Assembly: GCA_038146985.1 (NCBI GenBank)
Contig: JAYQSQ010000011.1
Coordinates: 62,001-126,000 of the forward strand
From: JADHLJ01 sp038146985
GTDB lineage: Bacteria > Pseudomonadota > Alphaproteobacteria > Thalassobaculales > Thalassobaculaceae
Length of the DNA: 64,000 nucleotides
Direction of reading: 5' to 3'
Positions 18,889-27,311 of the stretch are shown in pieces. A program made the position numbers and the translations under genes. Numbering within the stretch: position 1 is the first letter of the stretch; each line of letters begins with the position of its first letter. The notes below the pieces were generated by a model. It was given only the letters and a program-made list of their open reading frames with translations, was not told where the DNA came from and made no database searches.

Positions 18889-19641
18889 TCAGTGGCCCCG
18901 CGGATCGATATCCAGGGTCAGTGGCACGTGGTCGCTTAGCCCCGGTCCGACCCAGTCGTCGAATCCGCCGACATCGAGACGGAAGGGCATAGCGGCCCAG
19001 TCCCTGCGCATGAAGATGTAATCGATGTGATAGGCCGGACCGTCGCGGGTGCGGTCGCGCCAGTACAATGTCGGGTCCGTCTCGTCTCCCGCCGCGATCC
19101 CCCGCGCGGCGTGGTAGGCGCTGGTCAGACCGAGGCGCGAGAGAGCGGCAATCTCGTTGGCGTGGTTCATCCGCCAGCCCGGCTTGTCCCAGAGCACATG
19201 GTTGTTGAAGTCCCCCGCGACCACCGCCGGGCCGCCGGACAGAAACCGCCGGTAGCGCCTGAGTGCGTCCTGGAGATAGCCGGGATTGGCCTTCTGACGG
19301 TTGCCTTCATTAGCGTTCTGGGCCCAGACCCCGAGCAGGCGAAGCGGCTCCGTCATTCCGGGCAGGCCATGCACGCTGACCGGGGCCATCCAGTGCAGGC
19401 GCGGATCATAGCGATGGCGGCTCATCTCGACGCGGACGCCGCCGAAGCCGGCGATCAGCAGCCCCTTGTTCGGCTTGCTGCCGATCCAGATCATCGAGGC
19501 ATCGGCGAAGGCCGGCTCGCGCGCGATCAGCCGCGCCGGCTCCGCCGCCTCGGAGATCACGGCGACATCCGGACGCAGGCGGGTCAGGGCATCAAGTTTG
19601 CGATGCAGCGCCATGGCGCAGTTCCAGGCGACCAGGCGCAT
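18889..19641 (-). CDS. Endonuclease/exonuclease/phosphatase-fold protein
   Basis: This 250-residue protein from MRLVAWNCAMAL belongs to the Mg-dependent EEP (exonuclease III-like) superfamily: VAWNC at the N-terminus, VISEAAEP with the metal-binding Glu, VVAGDFNNHVLWD with the GDFN catalytic motif, and GLSDHVPLTLD with the terminal SDH. The substrate could be DNA or a phosphoester; it is not predictable. The start codon lies 11 bases from the end of the SABATH methyltransferase gene, and it is the last gene of a five-gene leftward run. Confidence 0.85.
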   Translation of the reverse strand: MRLVAWNCAMALHRKLDALTRLRPDVAVISEAAEPARLIAREPAFADASMIWIGSKPNKGLLIAGFGGVRVEMSRHRYDPRLHWMAPVSVHGLPGMTEPLRLLGVWAQNANEGNRQKANPGYLQDALRRYRRFLSGGPAVVAGDFNNHVLWDKPGWRMNHANEIAALSRLGLTSAYHAARGIAAGDETDPTLYWRDRTRDGPAYHIDYIFMRRDWAAMPFRLDVGGFDDWVGPGLSDHVPLTLDIDPRGH

Positions 19642-19652
19642 CGGCCGGCGGC

Positions 19653-20765
19653 CTATCCCGCGAGCTTTTCGATGATCAGATAGCAATGGACATAGTCCAT
19701 CGCGTGGCCCTTGGGCGCATCCCGGACCAGGGTTTCATAGTTGTCGTAGAAACGGTCGAGGATCGTTTGGCGCTCCTCGGCGGGGCGGGCCGGCGAGAGC
19801 CCGCTGGCGAAGGTCGCCTCGCTCCAGGATCTCAGGGTCGGGATATACTCATGCGCGAAGCGCGCGGCGTCGCCATGGGTTTTGAAATCCGTCGCGAAGG
19901 GACAGTCGACGACCCGGGTCTCGACATGTTCCAGCCGCAGCCCGGACTTGTAGACCGGGTTTGCCTCGTCCCGGAACGGCGCGGTGAACTGTTCCACCGT
20001 GCGGTAGCTTTGCGGGAAGTTGGTGTTCACGAATTCCTCCGCCGTGATCACGCCCTGATCGCGCAAATCCGCCCAAAGCCGGCTGAAGGTGTCGAACATG
20101 TCGACGCCGCCGGTGGAGCCGAGATAGCGGCCCTCCTCGTCGATCCCGAAATTGAACAGCGCCAGCCGGCCGCCCGGCGCCAGGTCGCGCGACCGGTTCA
20201 GCAGCATCCGCTCCCAATCCGCCCGGCCCTGTTCGACATAGGCCTGGCGTTCCGCTCCCACGGCACCGACCATGTGGACATGGTTCGAGATCACCCCGGG
20301 CTTCTCGCTGATGTAATGCGAGGCGGTGGCCGAGAAGCCGAGGTTGAGCGTCCCCGGCGGGAAGATCGGCCGATGGAACGAGGTCGCCGAGGCGAAGACG
20401 TAGAGATCGTCGATCTCGCCGATATAGGTCTCTATATCGGTCTGGCCGTGGACGTTCTGGAACACCTGGCTGAAGTCGTTGCGCGGCAGGTCGGTATAGA
20501 CCATCTGGATCGGCCGCGACGGCGCGCGGCGGCGCACCTCCTTCAGCACCGTGCCGACCATGGTGATCGAGGTGCCGCCATCGGCGCAGCCCATGTCCGA
20601 CATGGTGAACGGCGTGCCGTCATCGGCGGGGTCCATGCGGGCGACCGCCTCCAGGATCAGGGGTGTCGCGCGGTCGATCGTGTGTTTGGCCCCGATGGTG
20701 GCCTTGGAGTAATAGCCACCGCCCTTCATCGACATGAAGCCGGCGGTGGAGGCGGGCGTACGCAT
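19653..20765 (-). CDS. SABATH-family SAM-dependent carboxyl methyltransferase
   Basis: This 370-residue protein resembles the plant salicylate/jasmonate/benzoate carboxyl methyltransferases and their bacterial relatives. Family landmarks are in order: MKGGGYYSK near the N-terminus (as in the MxGGxGxxSY block), SDMGCADGGTSI (SAM-binding loop), VYTDLPRNDFSQVF (matching the DLPxNDFN motif), SFHRPIFPPGTLNLGFSAT and ASHYISEKP (matching the substrate-binding LHWLS block with Tyr for Trp), then RDLAPGGRLALFNFG. It should methylate a small carboxylate, but the acid is unknown. The ATG at 20765 follows ACGAGGAGACC. Its neighbours PhyH, VOC and SDR suggest a small-molecule pathway. Confidence 0.82.
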   Translation of the reverse strand: MRTPASTAGFMSMKGGGYYSKATIGAKHTIDRATPLILEAVARMDPADDGTPFTMSDMGCADGGTSITMVGTVLKEVRRRAPSRPIQMVYTDLPRNDFSQVFQNVHGQTDIETYIGEIDDLYVFASATSFHRPIFPPGTLNLGFSATASHYISEKPGVISNHVHMVGAVGAERQAYVEQGRADWERMLLNRSRDLAPGGRLALFNFGIDEEGRYLGSTGGVDMFDTFSRLWADLRDQGVITAEEFVNTNFPQSYRTVEQFTAPFRDEANPVYKSGLRLEHVETRVVDCPFATDFKTHGDAARFAHEYIPTLRSWSEATFASGLSPARPAEERQTILDRFYDNYETLVRDAPKGHAMDYVHCYLIIEKLAG

Positions 20766-20791
20766 AGGGTCTCCTCGTATCCAGTGCCGGG

Positions 20792-21685
20792 TCACATGAC
20801 GGATTGCGGGGTGCGCTGGCGGTTCTGATGCGCCCAGGGGCCGGCATAGCCCTTGGTCCAGTCGGGCGGCACCTCGCAGGGTCTCGGGTCGTGGCAGGAC
20901 ACGCGCGCCGGCCTGCCCCGCACGATCGTCCCGGCCTTCGGACTGCGGATCGCGTTCGGCCTGTAGGGGAACGAATCCGCCGAGGAATAGACGTTCAGCA
21001 GGAACGGCCGCGAGCGCTCCGACTGGTTCGGCGCCGAGCCGTGAATGGTCCGGCAGTTCAGCATCACCAACGAGCCGGCAGGACCGACCAGCGTGTTGGC
21101 CCGCGCCATCTCGATCCTGTCCTCCGGGATGCTCAGGACCCAGTTCCGCTTCTCGTCATACATGCTGTGCAGCGGCCCTTCATGGCTGCCGCGGATGGTG
21201 ATCAGCGGCCCCTGCTCAAGCCCGCAATCCTCAAGATAGAGCCCGACGGTGACCGGGCTGTAATCGGTATGCGGCCAGGCCTGGATATCCTGATGCCAGT
21301 CGAATTTCATGCCGCCCCGCGCCCATTTGAAATTGAGCTTGGAGTGATGGTACTTCACGTCCGGGCCGACCAGATCGGCGACTGCCTCGACGCATGGCGA
21401 CGACCGCGCGAACTCCCAGAAATCCGGGTGATGGTCGACCGGACTGGAGAGCCGTTTCAGGCGCGGCGCGGCGGCGCTGTGACCGTCCTCGAGAATGAAC
21501 ACGCCGTCGGATGCCGTCACCTCGCGGCTGCGCTCGATGATCTCGGTGGCGGCGGCGCGCAGACGCCTGAGCCAGCTGTCCGGCACCGCGCCCTCGACCA
21601 GGACCGCGCCCTCCTCGAAATATTGCTCGCGTTGGGCATCGGTCAGGACCGTGACCGGATGTTTCAGGATATCGTGCTTCAGCAT
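20792..21685 (-). CDS. Phytanoyl-CoA dioxygenase (PhyH) family protein
   Basis: This 297-residue non-haem Fe(II)/2-oxoglutarate oxygenase should hydroxylate an unknown small molecule. Metal ligands fit the family: the HQD of FDWHQDIQAWPHTDY gives the HxD pair, the distal His lies in NCRTIHGSAPNQS, and the following SRPFLLNVY supplies the oxoglutarate-binding Arg. I chose MLKHDILKHP (21685), preceded by GGGAGGAGCG. The start is 23 bases from the end of the glyoxalase-like gene and the stop is 27 bases from the methyltransferase start, consistent with one operon. Confidence 0.88.
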   Translation of the reverse strand: MLKHDILKHPVTVLTDAQREQYFEEGAVLVEGAVPDSWLRRLRAAATEIIERSREVTASDGVFILEDGHSAAAPRLKRLSSPVDHHPDFWEFARSSPCVEAVADLVGPDVKYHHSKLNFKWARGGMKFDWHQDIQAWPHTDYSPVTVGLYLEDCGLEQGPLITIRGSHEGPLHSMYDEKRNWVLSIPEDRIEMARANTLVGPAGSLVMLNCRTIHGSAPNQSERSRPFLLNVYSSADSFPYRPNAIRSPKAGTIVRGRPARVSCHDPRPCEVPPDWTKGYAGPWAHQNRQRTPQSVM

Positions 21686-21707
21686 GACCGCTCCTCCCGC
21701 ATCGGGT

Positions 21708-22574
21708 TCAGGACATCCCGGCAAATTCGGCGACGATGCCGGCAAGTCCCGTGGTCAGTTGTATCGTGTTCGCCGTCCGCCGGGCCTCGATCCCGGCATC
21801 CGCGAAAATGCCACGCACTTTATCGAGATCCCCGACAGCGATCCGGAAGCCCGCGAAATGGGTTCTGTCCGCCGGGCCCGGGGTCTCGCGGCCGAAACGG
21901 GCTCGAAACGTCGCCGGGGTCAGGATCGACACGGCGCCCAAATCGGTGGTAACGCGCAAGCCGTCCCCCTCGGCACGGACCGCCGCCGCGCCATGCGTGC
22001 CCGTGAAGAAACCGGCATGGCCCGCCGGTTCCGGCGCGACCATGATCGCCTCGGCCGCGTGATGGGCGCCGTTGGCATGAACCTGATAAGCCGGTTTCCA
22101 GAAATGCTCCGGCGCGTGCTGCTGGCAGGTGAAGAAGGTCGTCTCGGGCATCGCCGGATCGGTCACGAAGGCGAGCGAGAAGGCCACCGTCACCTCGCTT
22201 CCGTCCGGGAGCCGGGCCTTGCGCGAGAAATCCACGTTCTCGTATGCGTTCAGGCCCGCCGCCAGAAAGTCCCGGCGATCGGCCCGCGCGTCCTGGCTCT
22301 GGAACACCAGCGAGGACATGCCTTCCCGGCGCTTCAGAAAGTCCGCGTTGCCGCGCGCGAAGCTGAACACCTGCGGCGTGTGATCTGGAATGATCGAGGC
22401 ATCGGCGACGGCGACCACCTCCAGGAAGTTGCCCTGCATCTGAACCAGGAAGTTCTCGGTCCCGAACGGATGCACCGCGCGCGGGGTGGTCGTAAAGCCC
22501 AACCGCTCGAACGCCGTCCGGGCGGCTTCCAGATCCTTCACCACCATGACCAGATGGTCGAGGCCGCGCGCCAT
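21708..22574 (-). CDS. Glyoxalase-like (VOC superfamily) protein
   Basis: This 288-residue protein from MARGLDHLVMVVKDLE has an N-terminal VOC fold (the His of GLDHLVMVV and the Glu of GNFLEVVAV are the likely metal-ligand positions) and a second VOC-like half toward GFRIAVGDLDKVRGIF. It resembles the glyoxalase-like domain 3 proteins. The reaction is unknown; VOC enzymes include lyases, isomerases and extradiol dioxygenases. It sits between an SDR and a PhyH oxygenase in the leftward operon. Confidence 0.78.
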   Translation of the reverse strand: MARGLDHLVMVVKDLEAARTAFERLGFTTTPRAVHPFGTENFLVQMQGNFLEVVAVADASIIPDHTPQVFSFARGNADFLKRREGMSSLVFQSQDARADRRDFLAAGLNAYENVDFSRKARLPDGSEVTVAFSLAFVTDPAMPETTFFTCQQHAPEHFWKPAYQVHANGAHHAAEAIMVAPEPAGHAGFFTGTHGAAAVRAEGDGLRVTTDLGAVSILTPATFRARFGRETPGPADRTHFAGFRIAVGDLDKVRGIFADAGIEARRTANTIQLTTGLAGIVAEFAGMS

Positions 22575-22608
22575 CGCCGTTTCTCCCTCTATCGACCCCG
22601 CTTCGGGC

Positions 22609-23379
22609 CTACCGGTTCGCCGCGCCACCATCGACGTTGATGGTGATGCCGGTCAACCACGCCGCCCGGTCGGAACACAGATAGACGGTGACGTCGGCCA
22701 CTTCCTCGACCGTGGCCGGCCGGTTCAGGGGCATGCCGGCGAAATAGTCCTGCCAGCGGTTCTCGTCGCCCTTCTCGGTCCGGGCCTTGGTCTTCAGCAA
22801 CGTCGTGATGCGCTCGGTCTGAACCGCGCCGGGGCAGATCCCGAGAACCCGCATGCCGTCCTCCAGGGCATAGGCGCCCATGGCGTTGGTGAATCCGATA
22901 ATCGAGGCGTTGCCGGCGGAGCCCGCCACGTATTTCGGATCGACCCGCACGCCGGCAAGCCCGATGACGTTGAGGATCACCCCGCCCCCGCCCGCCTTGA
23001 TCAGCGGGTAGAACCGCCGCGTCATGTTGATATAGCCGAAGACCTTGAGATCCCAGGCCGTGCGCCAGGTCTTCTCGTCCACGGCCTGGATGTCGCCGCC
23101 GGGGATCGCGCCGGCATTGTTCACCAGAATATCGATGTCCGCGCAACGCTCGGCCAGGATATCCACATTCGCCGAATCGGACAGGTCGAGCGGATGCACC
23201 GTGACCTCGACATCATGCTTGGCACGGATCGCGTCGCGCGCCGCCTCAAGGTCGACCTCGGTGCGGGAGGTCAGGTGCAGATTGCAGCCCTCGGCCGCAA
23301 AACCGTGCGCGCAGGCGAGGCCGATCCCCTTGGACGCTCCGGTGATGAGCACCGACTTGCCGGCGAGATGAAGATCCAT
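22609..23379 (-). CDS. SDR family oxidoreductase with non-canonical active site
   Basis: This 256-residue protein from MDLHLAGKSVLITGAS has the SDR Rossmann core: TGASKGIG for NAD(P) binding, VNNAGAIPGG and a C-terminal ITINVDGG strand. The usual Ser/Tyr-x3-Lys triad is not conserved: where YxxxK is expected the sequence is YVAGS, and the Ser position reads VIGLAG. Such GSxGN variants exist in the superfamily, so it may use different chemistry or bind cofactor without classic dehydrogenase activity. First gene of the leftward operon; the 240-base gap upstream separates it from the divergent histidine kinase and probably holds both promoters. Confidence 0.85.
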   Translation of the reverse strand: MDLHLAGKSVLITGASKGIGLACAHGFAAEGCNLHLTSRTEVDLEAARDAIRAKHDVEVTVHPLDLSDSANVDILAERCADIDILVNNAGAIPGGDIQAVDEKTWRTAWDLKVFGYINMTRRFYPLIKAGGGGVILNVIGLAGVRVDPKYVAGSAGNASIIGFTNAMGAYALEDGMRVLGICPGAVQTERITTLLKTKARTEKGDENRWQDYFAGMPLNRPATVEEVADVTVYLCSDRAAWLTGITINVDGGAANR

Positions 23380-23620
23380 AGTGCCAACTCCCCCTGATGG
23401 CTTTGTTCCGATTGACGCCGATCTTGGAGCGGCGCAGGCGTTCTTGGCAAGCCGGGCCAACTCGATCAGCACATAGGCGGGAACCGCTCGGAATCGCGTC
23501 ACGGCGACGGCCCCTGCGCTGGTTTCGCTTCATGGCCAGGGAAACCTTGGATAAACTGCCGGACGGTCCCGGGCCTCCGTCTCGGTCGGGTGACGCGGTT
23601 GCCCGAGAGGACAAGAACCC

Positions 23621-25399
23621 GTGAGTTCCGCTCCACTTGAAACCAAGGCCTCGGAAACACCCTCGGGAACCGGCGCGATCGTCCTGCCTTTCGCGATCTG
23701 GGCCCTGTTCGCGCTCACGGCCCTGGCGGCGCTTGGTTTCATTACTGTTGCGTATCTGAACGATCTGGACCGGCGATCGCAGCAGCATTTGTCCACCACC
23801 GCGTTCAAGCTGGAGCAGGAGCGGATCGGCACGCTCGCGTCGGAATACTCATGGTGGGACGAAGCCATCGTGCATCTGTTTCCGGAGCCCGACCGAGTTT
23901 GGATCGAGGAAAACATCGGCCTGCATGCGCAAAGCAATCTCGATGTCGACATGACGGTCGTGGTCACGCCTGACGACGAGGTTCTATTTGCCTTTCGCGA
24001 AAAGGCATTCTTCGACATCGATCCCGCTTTTGTGCGGAACCCCGATATCCGGACCCTCATTCAACAGGCGCGACGTTCGGCGATGGACCCCGTTGAGGCC
24101 GCGAACGGTTTCGCGCTGTTCGAGGGCAAGCCATACATCTTCGGTGTCAGCCCGTTTTCACCTGAGACTCCCGCCAAAGGCGCCCCGCCCGATCTCGAAA
24201 GGCCGGTCCTCATCTTCGGACGCGAGATCGACGCGGAATTCTTGCGCGATCAATCCGAGGATTTCGGGTTCCTGGGTCTCCGCCTGACGCATCCATCGGA
24301 ACCCAGCCAAAAACTGCTCGTATCGCCCAGCGGCACCCCGGTCGCGGGTCTGACCTGGGAGGCGCGCGCGTCCGGCACCGAACGTACCGTGCGACTGATG
24401 GTACCGGCGATCGCCGTGCTGATCGTGCTCGGCGGACTCGGCTGGTATTTCTTGCGCCGTGCCCAGGGCATGAGCCGGGCACTCGCCCATGCCGCTGAAA
24501 TCGCCTCGTTGCGGAACGAGCAGCTTCGGCAAAGCGAAAGCGCCGCCGTGCGGTCCCAGGCCTTGGCCGAGAGGGCGAGCCAGGAGAAGGACCAAGCGCT
24601 GGTGGAGCTTCGCCAACATAACGAGGAACTGCTGAGGGCCCGGCACGATGCCATGGAGGCGAGCCAGGCCAAGACGCTGTTCCTGGCCTCCATGAGCCAT
24701 GAGCTTCGCACGCCCCTGAACGCGATCATCGGCTTCTCTGAAATCCTGAGGGACCAGCGCTTCGGGCCTCTGGGTTCCGACCGCTATGTCGACTATGCCG
24801 ACAATATCCGGACCAGCGGCACCCATCTGCTGGCGCTGATCAACGATGTCCTCGACATCTCCAAGATCGAGGCCGGCAAGATGACCATTGAGCCGGAGCA
24901 GACCGAATTGAAGGATCTGCTCACCAGCACCATGCGTCTGTTCCATGAACAGGCGCATGTCGGAAAGGTGACGATGACGTTCGACATCGATCCGCCAGCC
25001 ATCACGATGCACGCCGACCCGCGGGCATTGCGGCAGATTCTGGTCAACCTGCTCTCCAACGCCTTGAAGTTCACCCGGCCGGGCGATGAAATCCGGGTAT
25101 CCGCCAGGCATCACCCCGGCGGCACGGGAAACGCCGACGACGACCGCGTCAGGATCGTGGTATCGGACACCGGCATCGGCATCCCGGAGGAATTTCAGAA
25201 ATCGGTTTTCCTGCCTTTCAACCGTGGTCCCGACTCCTCCGGCAAGGATGGGGGCACCGGCCTCGGTCTGTCGCTCGTCAAATCGCTCGCCGAACTGCAT
25301 GGCGGCAGCGTCTTCCTGCACAGCACCGAGGGCGCCGGGACGACCGTGACCATCGATCTGCCGGCGGCGGCGCCGGGAACGGGCGCGCGGGCCGGCTGA
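23621..25399 (+). CDS. Membrane sensor histidine kinase with CHASE4-like periplasmic domain
   Basis: This is a 592-residue two-component kinase. An N-terminal transmembrane helix (about residues 22-47, FAIWALFALTALAALGFITV) leads into a periplasmic domain with the SEYSWWDEAI motif typical of CHASE4. A second helix lies near 258-275 (LMVPAIAVLIVLGGLGW), then a coiled coil, a HisKA with SHELRTPLNAIIGFSEIL (phospho-acceptor His360), and a HATPase with NLLSNALKF, DTGIGIP and GTGLGLSL. The start is GTG 23621 after GAGAGGA. No response regulator is adjacent, so it is an orphan kinase; the ligand is unknown. Confidence 0.92.
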   Translation: MSSAPLETKASETPSGTGAIVLPFAIWALFALTALAALGFITVAYLNDLDRRSQQHLSTTAFKLEQERIGTLASEYSWWDEAIVHLFPEPDRVWIEENIGLHAQSNLDVDMTVVVTPDDEVLFAFREKAFFDIDPAFVRNPDIRTLIQQARRSAMDPVEAANGFALFEGKPYIFGVSPFSPETPAKGAPPDLERPVLIFGREIDAEFLRDQSEDFGFLGLRLTHPSEPSQKLLVSPSGTPVAGLTWEARASGTERTVRLMVPAIAVLIVLGGLGWYFLRRAQGMSRALAHAAEIASLRNEQLRQSESAAVRSQALAERASQEKDQALVELRQHNEELLRARHDAMEASQAKTLFLASMSHELRTPLNAIIGFSEILRDQRFGPLGSDRYVDYADNIRTSGTHLLALINDVLDISKIEAGKMTIEPEQTELKDLLTSTMRLFHEQAHVGKVTMTFDIDPPAITMHADPRALRQILVNLLSNALKFTRPGDEIRVSARHHPGGTGNADDDRVRIVVSDTGIGIPEEFQKSVFLPFNRGPDSSGKDGGTGLGLSLVKSLAELHGGSVFLHSTEGAGTTVTIDLPAAAPGTGARAG

Positions 25400-25493
25400 G
25401 GGCGAAAGGATCGACCGGCTGACGGTCCGCGGGCTTCCAATCCGGCTCCGGGCGTCGCACACTCAACCGACGACACGGAAACCGGGGGTGGCC

Positions 25494-27290
25494 ATGAGTG
25501 AACGGACATGGGATCCGATCGAGTTCGAACTGCTGCGCAACGCGGTGGTCTCGATCGCCGACGAGATGGCGCTCACCATCATGCGCACGACCTATTCCGG
25601 AGTGCTGCGCGACAACATGGACTTCTCCACCGCGTTTTGCGACGCCGACGGTAAGCTGGTGGCCCAGGGCCTGACTCTGCCGGGCCATCTGGGCTCGCTG
25701 CCGACCGCGCTGGGCGCGGTGGTCGAGCGGTTCGGCGCCGTGATGAAACCCGACGATCTGTTCTGCCTGAACGATCCCTTCAACGGCGGCATGCACCTGC
25801 CGGACATCTTCATCTTCAAGCCGATCTTCCACGAGGGAAAGCGCATCGCCTTCGCGGCGACGATCTGCCACCACACCGATGTCGGCGGCCGTGTGGCGGG
25901 TTCCAACGCTTCGGATTCCACCGAGATCTATCAGGAAGGCCTGCGCATCCCGCCGATGTACATGTACGAGCAGGGCAAGCGGAACGAGACCCTGTTCAGC
26001 CTCATCGAGGCCAATGTGCGCGTCCCGGTGAAGGTGTTCGGCGACATTCGCGCCCAGCTCGCGGCCTGCAACATCGCCGAGCGCCAGTTCCTCGAACTGG
26101 TGGCCGAGCACGGCGTCGACACGATGACCAACTTCCTGGTCGATTTCGTCGACTATACCGAGCGGGTGACCAAGGCGGCGCTGCTGGAACTGCCGGACGG
26201 CGAGTGGAGCTTCGAGGACTGGATCGACGACGACGGCGTCGATGTCGGCAAACCGATCCGGCTGTTCGTGACCTTCAAGAAACAAGGCGACCGGATGTAC
26301 GCCGATTGGACTGGCACGTCCGATCAGGTGAAGGGCGCGATCAACAACACGCTCTCCTTCACGAAGGCCGCGACCTATTGCGGGGTCAAGTCGATCCTGC
26401 CGAACGACGTGCCGGCGAACGAGGGTTTCTTCCGCTGCATCGAGGTGACGGCACCGCCTGGGACCATCGCCAATGGCGTGCTCCCGGCAGCCTGCGCGGC
26501 GCGGGGGCTGACCGGCTTCCGGATGGTCGACTGCGTGCTCGGCGCCTTGGCGATGATGCTGCCGGACAAAGTGATGGCGGCCTCCGACGGCGGCAATACC
26601 GGCGTGTCGATCGGCGGCTATGATGACAAGCGCACCCCGTTCATCTATGTCGATTTCGCCTGCGGCACCTGGGGCGCGCGGCCCTGGGCCGACGGGCTGT
26701 CGGGCAATTCGAACCTGTTCGCCAACATGGCCTCCCAGTCGATCGAGGTCTGCGAGGCCGAGAACCCGGTCGAGATCCTGGCTTATGAGTTCGTGCCCGA
26801 CCGGGCCGGCGCCGGCAAGTTCCGCGGCGGCGCGCCGTATCGCCGGGACTACCGGCTGCTGGAGAAGGAGGCCGTGTTGCAGGTTCGTTCCGACCGCAAC
26901 GTCTTCCGGCCCTATGGGCTCTATGGCGGCAATCCGGGCGCGGCCTCGCGCAACACGATGAATCCCGGCACCGAGAACCGCCCGCTCGATTCCAAGCTGA
27001 CCATGACCATGTTCGCCGGCGAGGTCTTCCGCCATGAACTGGCGGGCGGCGGCGGCTGGGGAGACCCGCTGGAGCGGGAACCCGGCATGGTACTGCGCGA
27101 CGTGCGCAACGAGTTGGTCAGCGCCGAACGCGCCTTCCAGGACTATGGGGTCATCGTCGACACCGAATCCTGGACCGTGGACCTGGCGGGAACCGAGCGG
27201 CGGCGGGCCGATATTCGCGCCTCGCGTATCGGTGACGCGCAAGCGGTGCTGTGGGAAGACTGGCCGCGCGCCAACCAGGCGGCCCAATAG
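25494..27290 (+). CDS. Hydantoinase B/oxoprolinase family protein
   Basis: This 598-residue protein is the B-type subunit of an ATP-dependent hydantoinase/acetophenone-carboxylase-like enzyme. It shows the family motifs NAVVSIADEMALTIMRTTYS, VAQGLTLPGHLGSLP, LNDPFNGGMHLPD and the late AGGGGWGDPLERE segment. It pairs with the A subunit 21 bases downstream, as in known hyuA/hyuB or apc operons; the substrate (hydantoin, oxoproline or an aromatic ketone) cannot be told. A GTG two codons upstream (25488) is an alternative start; the ATG at 25494 is spaced well from GGGGGTGG. Confidence 0.92.
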   Translation: MSERTWDPIEFELLRNAVVSIADEMALTIMRTTYSGVLRDNMDFSTAFCDADGKLVAQGLTLPGHLGSLPTALGAVVERFGAVMKPDDLFCLNDPFNGGMHLPDIFIFKPIFHEGKRIAFAATICHHTDVGGRVAGSNASDSTEIYQEGLRIPPMYMYEQGKRNETLFSLIEANVRVPVKVFGDIRAQLAACNIAERQFLELVAEHGVDTMTNFLVDFVDYTERVTKAALLELPDGEWSFEDWIDDDGVDVGKPIRLFVTFKKQGDRMYADWTGTSDQVKGAINNTLSFTKAATYCGVKSILPNDVPANEGFFRCIEVTAPPGTIANGVLPAACAARGLTGFRMVDCVLGALAMMLPDKVMAASDGGNTGVSIGGYDDKRTPFIYVDFACGTWGARPWADGLSGNSNLFANMASQSIEVCEAENPVEILAYEFVPDRAGAGKFRGGAPYRRDYRLLEKEAVLQVRSDRNVFRPYGLYGGNPGAASRNTMNPGTENRPLDSKLTMTMFAGEVFRHELAGGGGWGDPLEREPGMVLRDVRNELVSAERAFQDYGVIVDTESWTVDLAGTERRRADIRASRIGDAQAVLWEDWPRANQAAQ

Positions 27291-27311
27291 GCATTTGATG
27301 GGAAACCGGAC

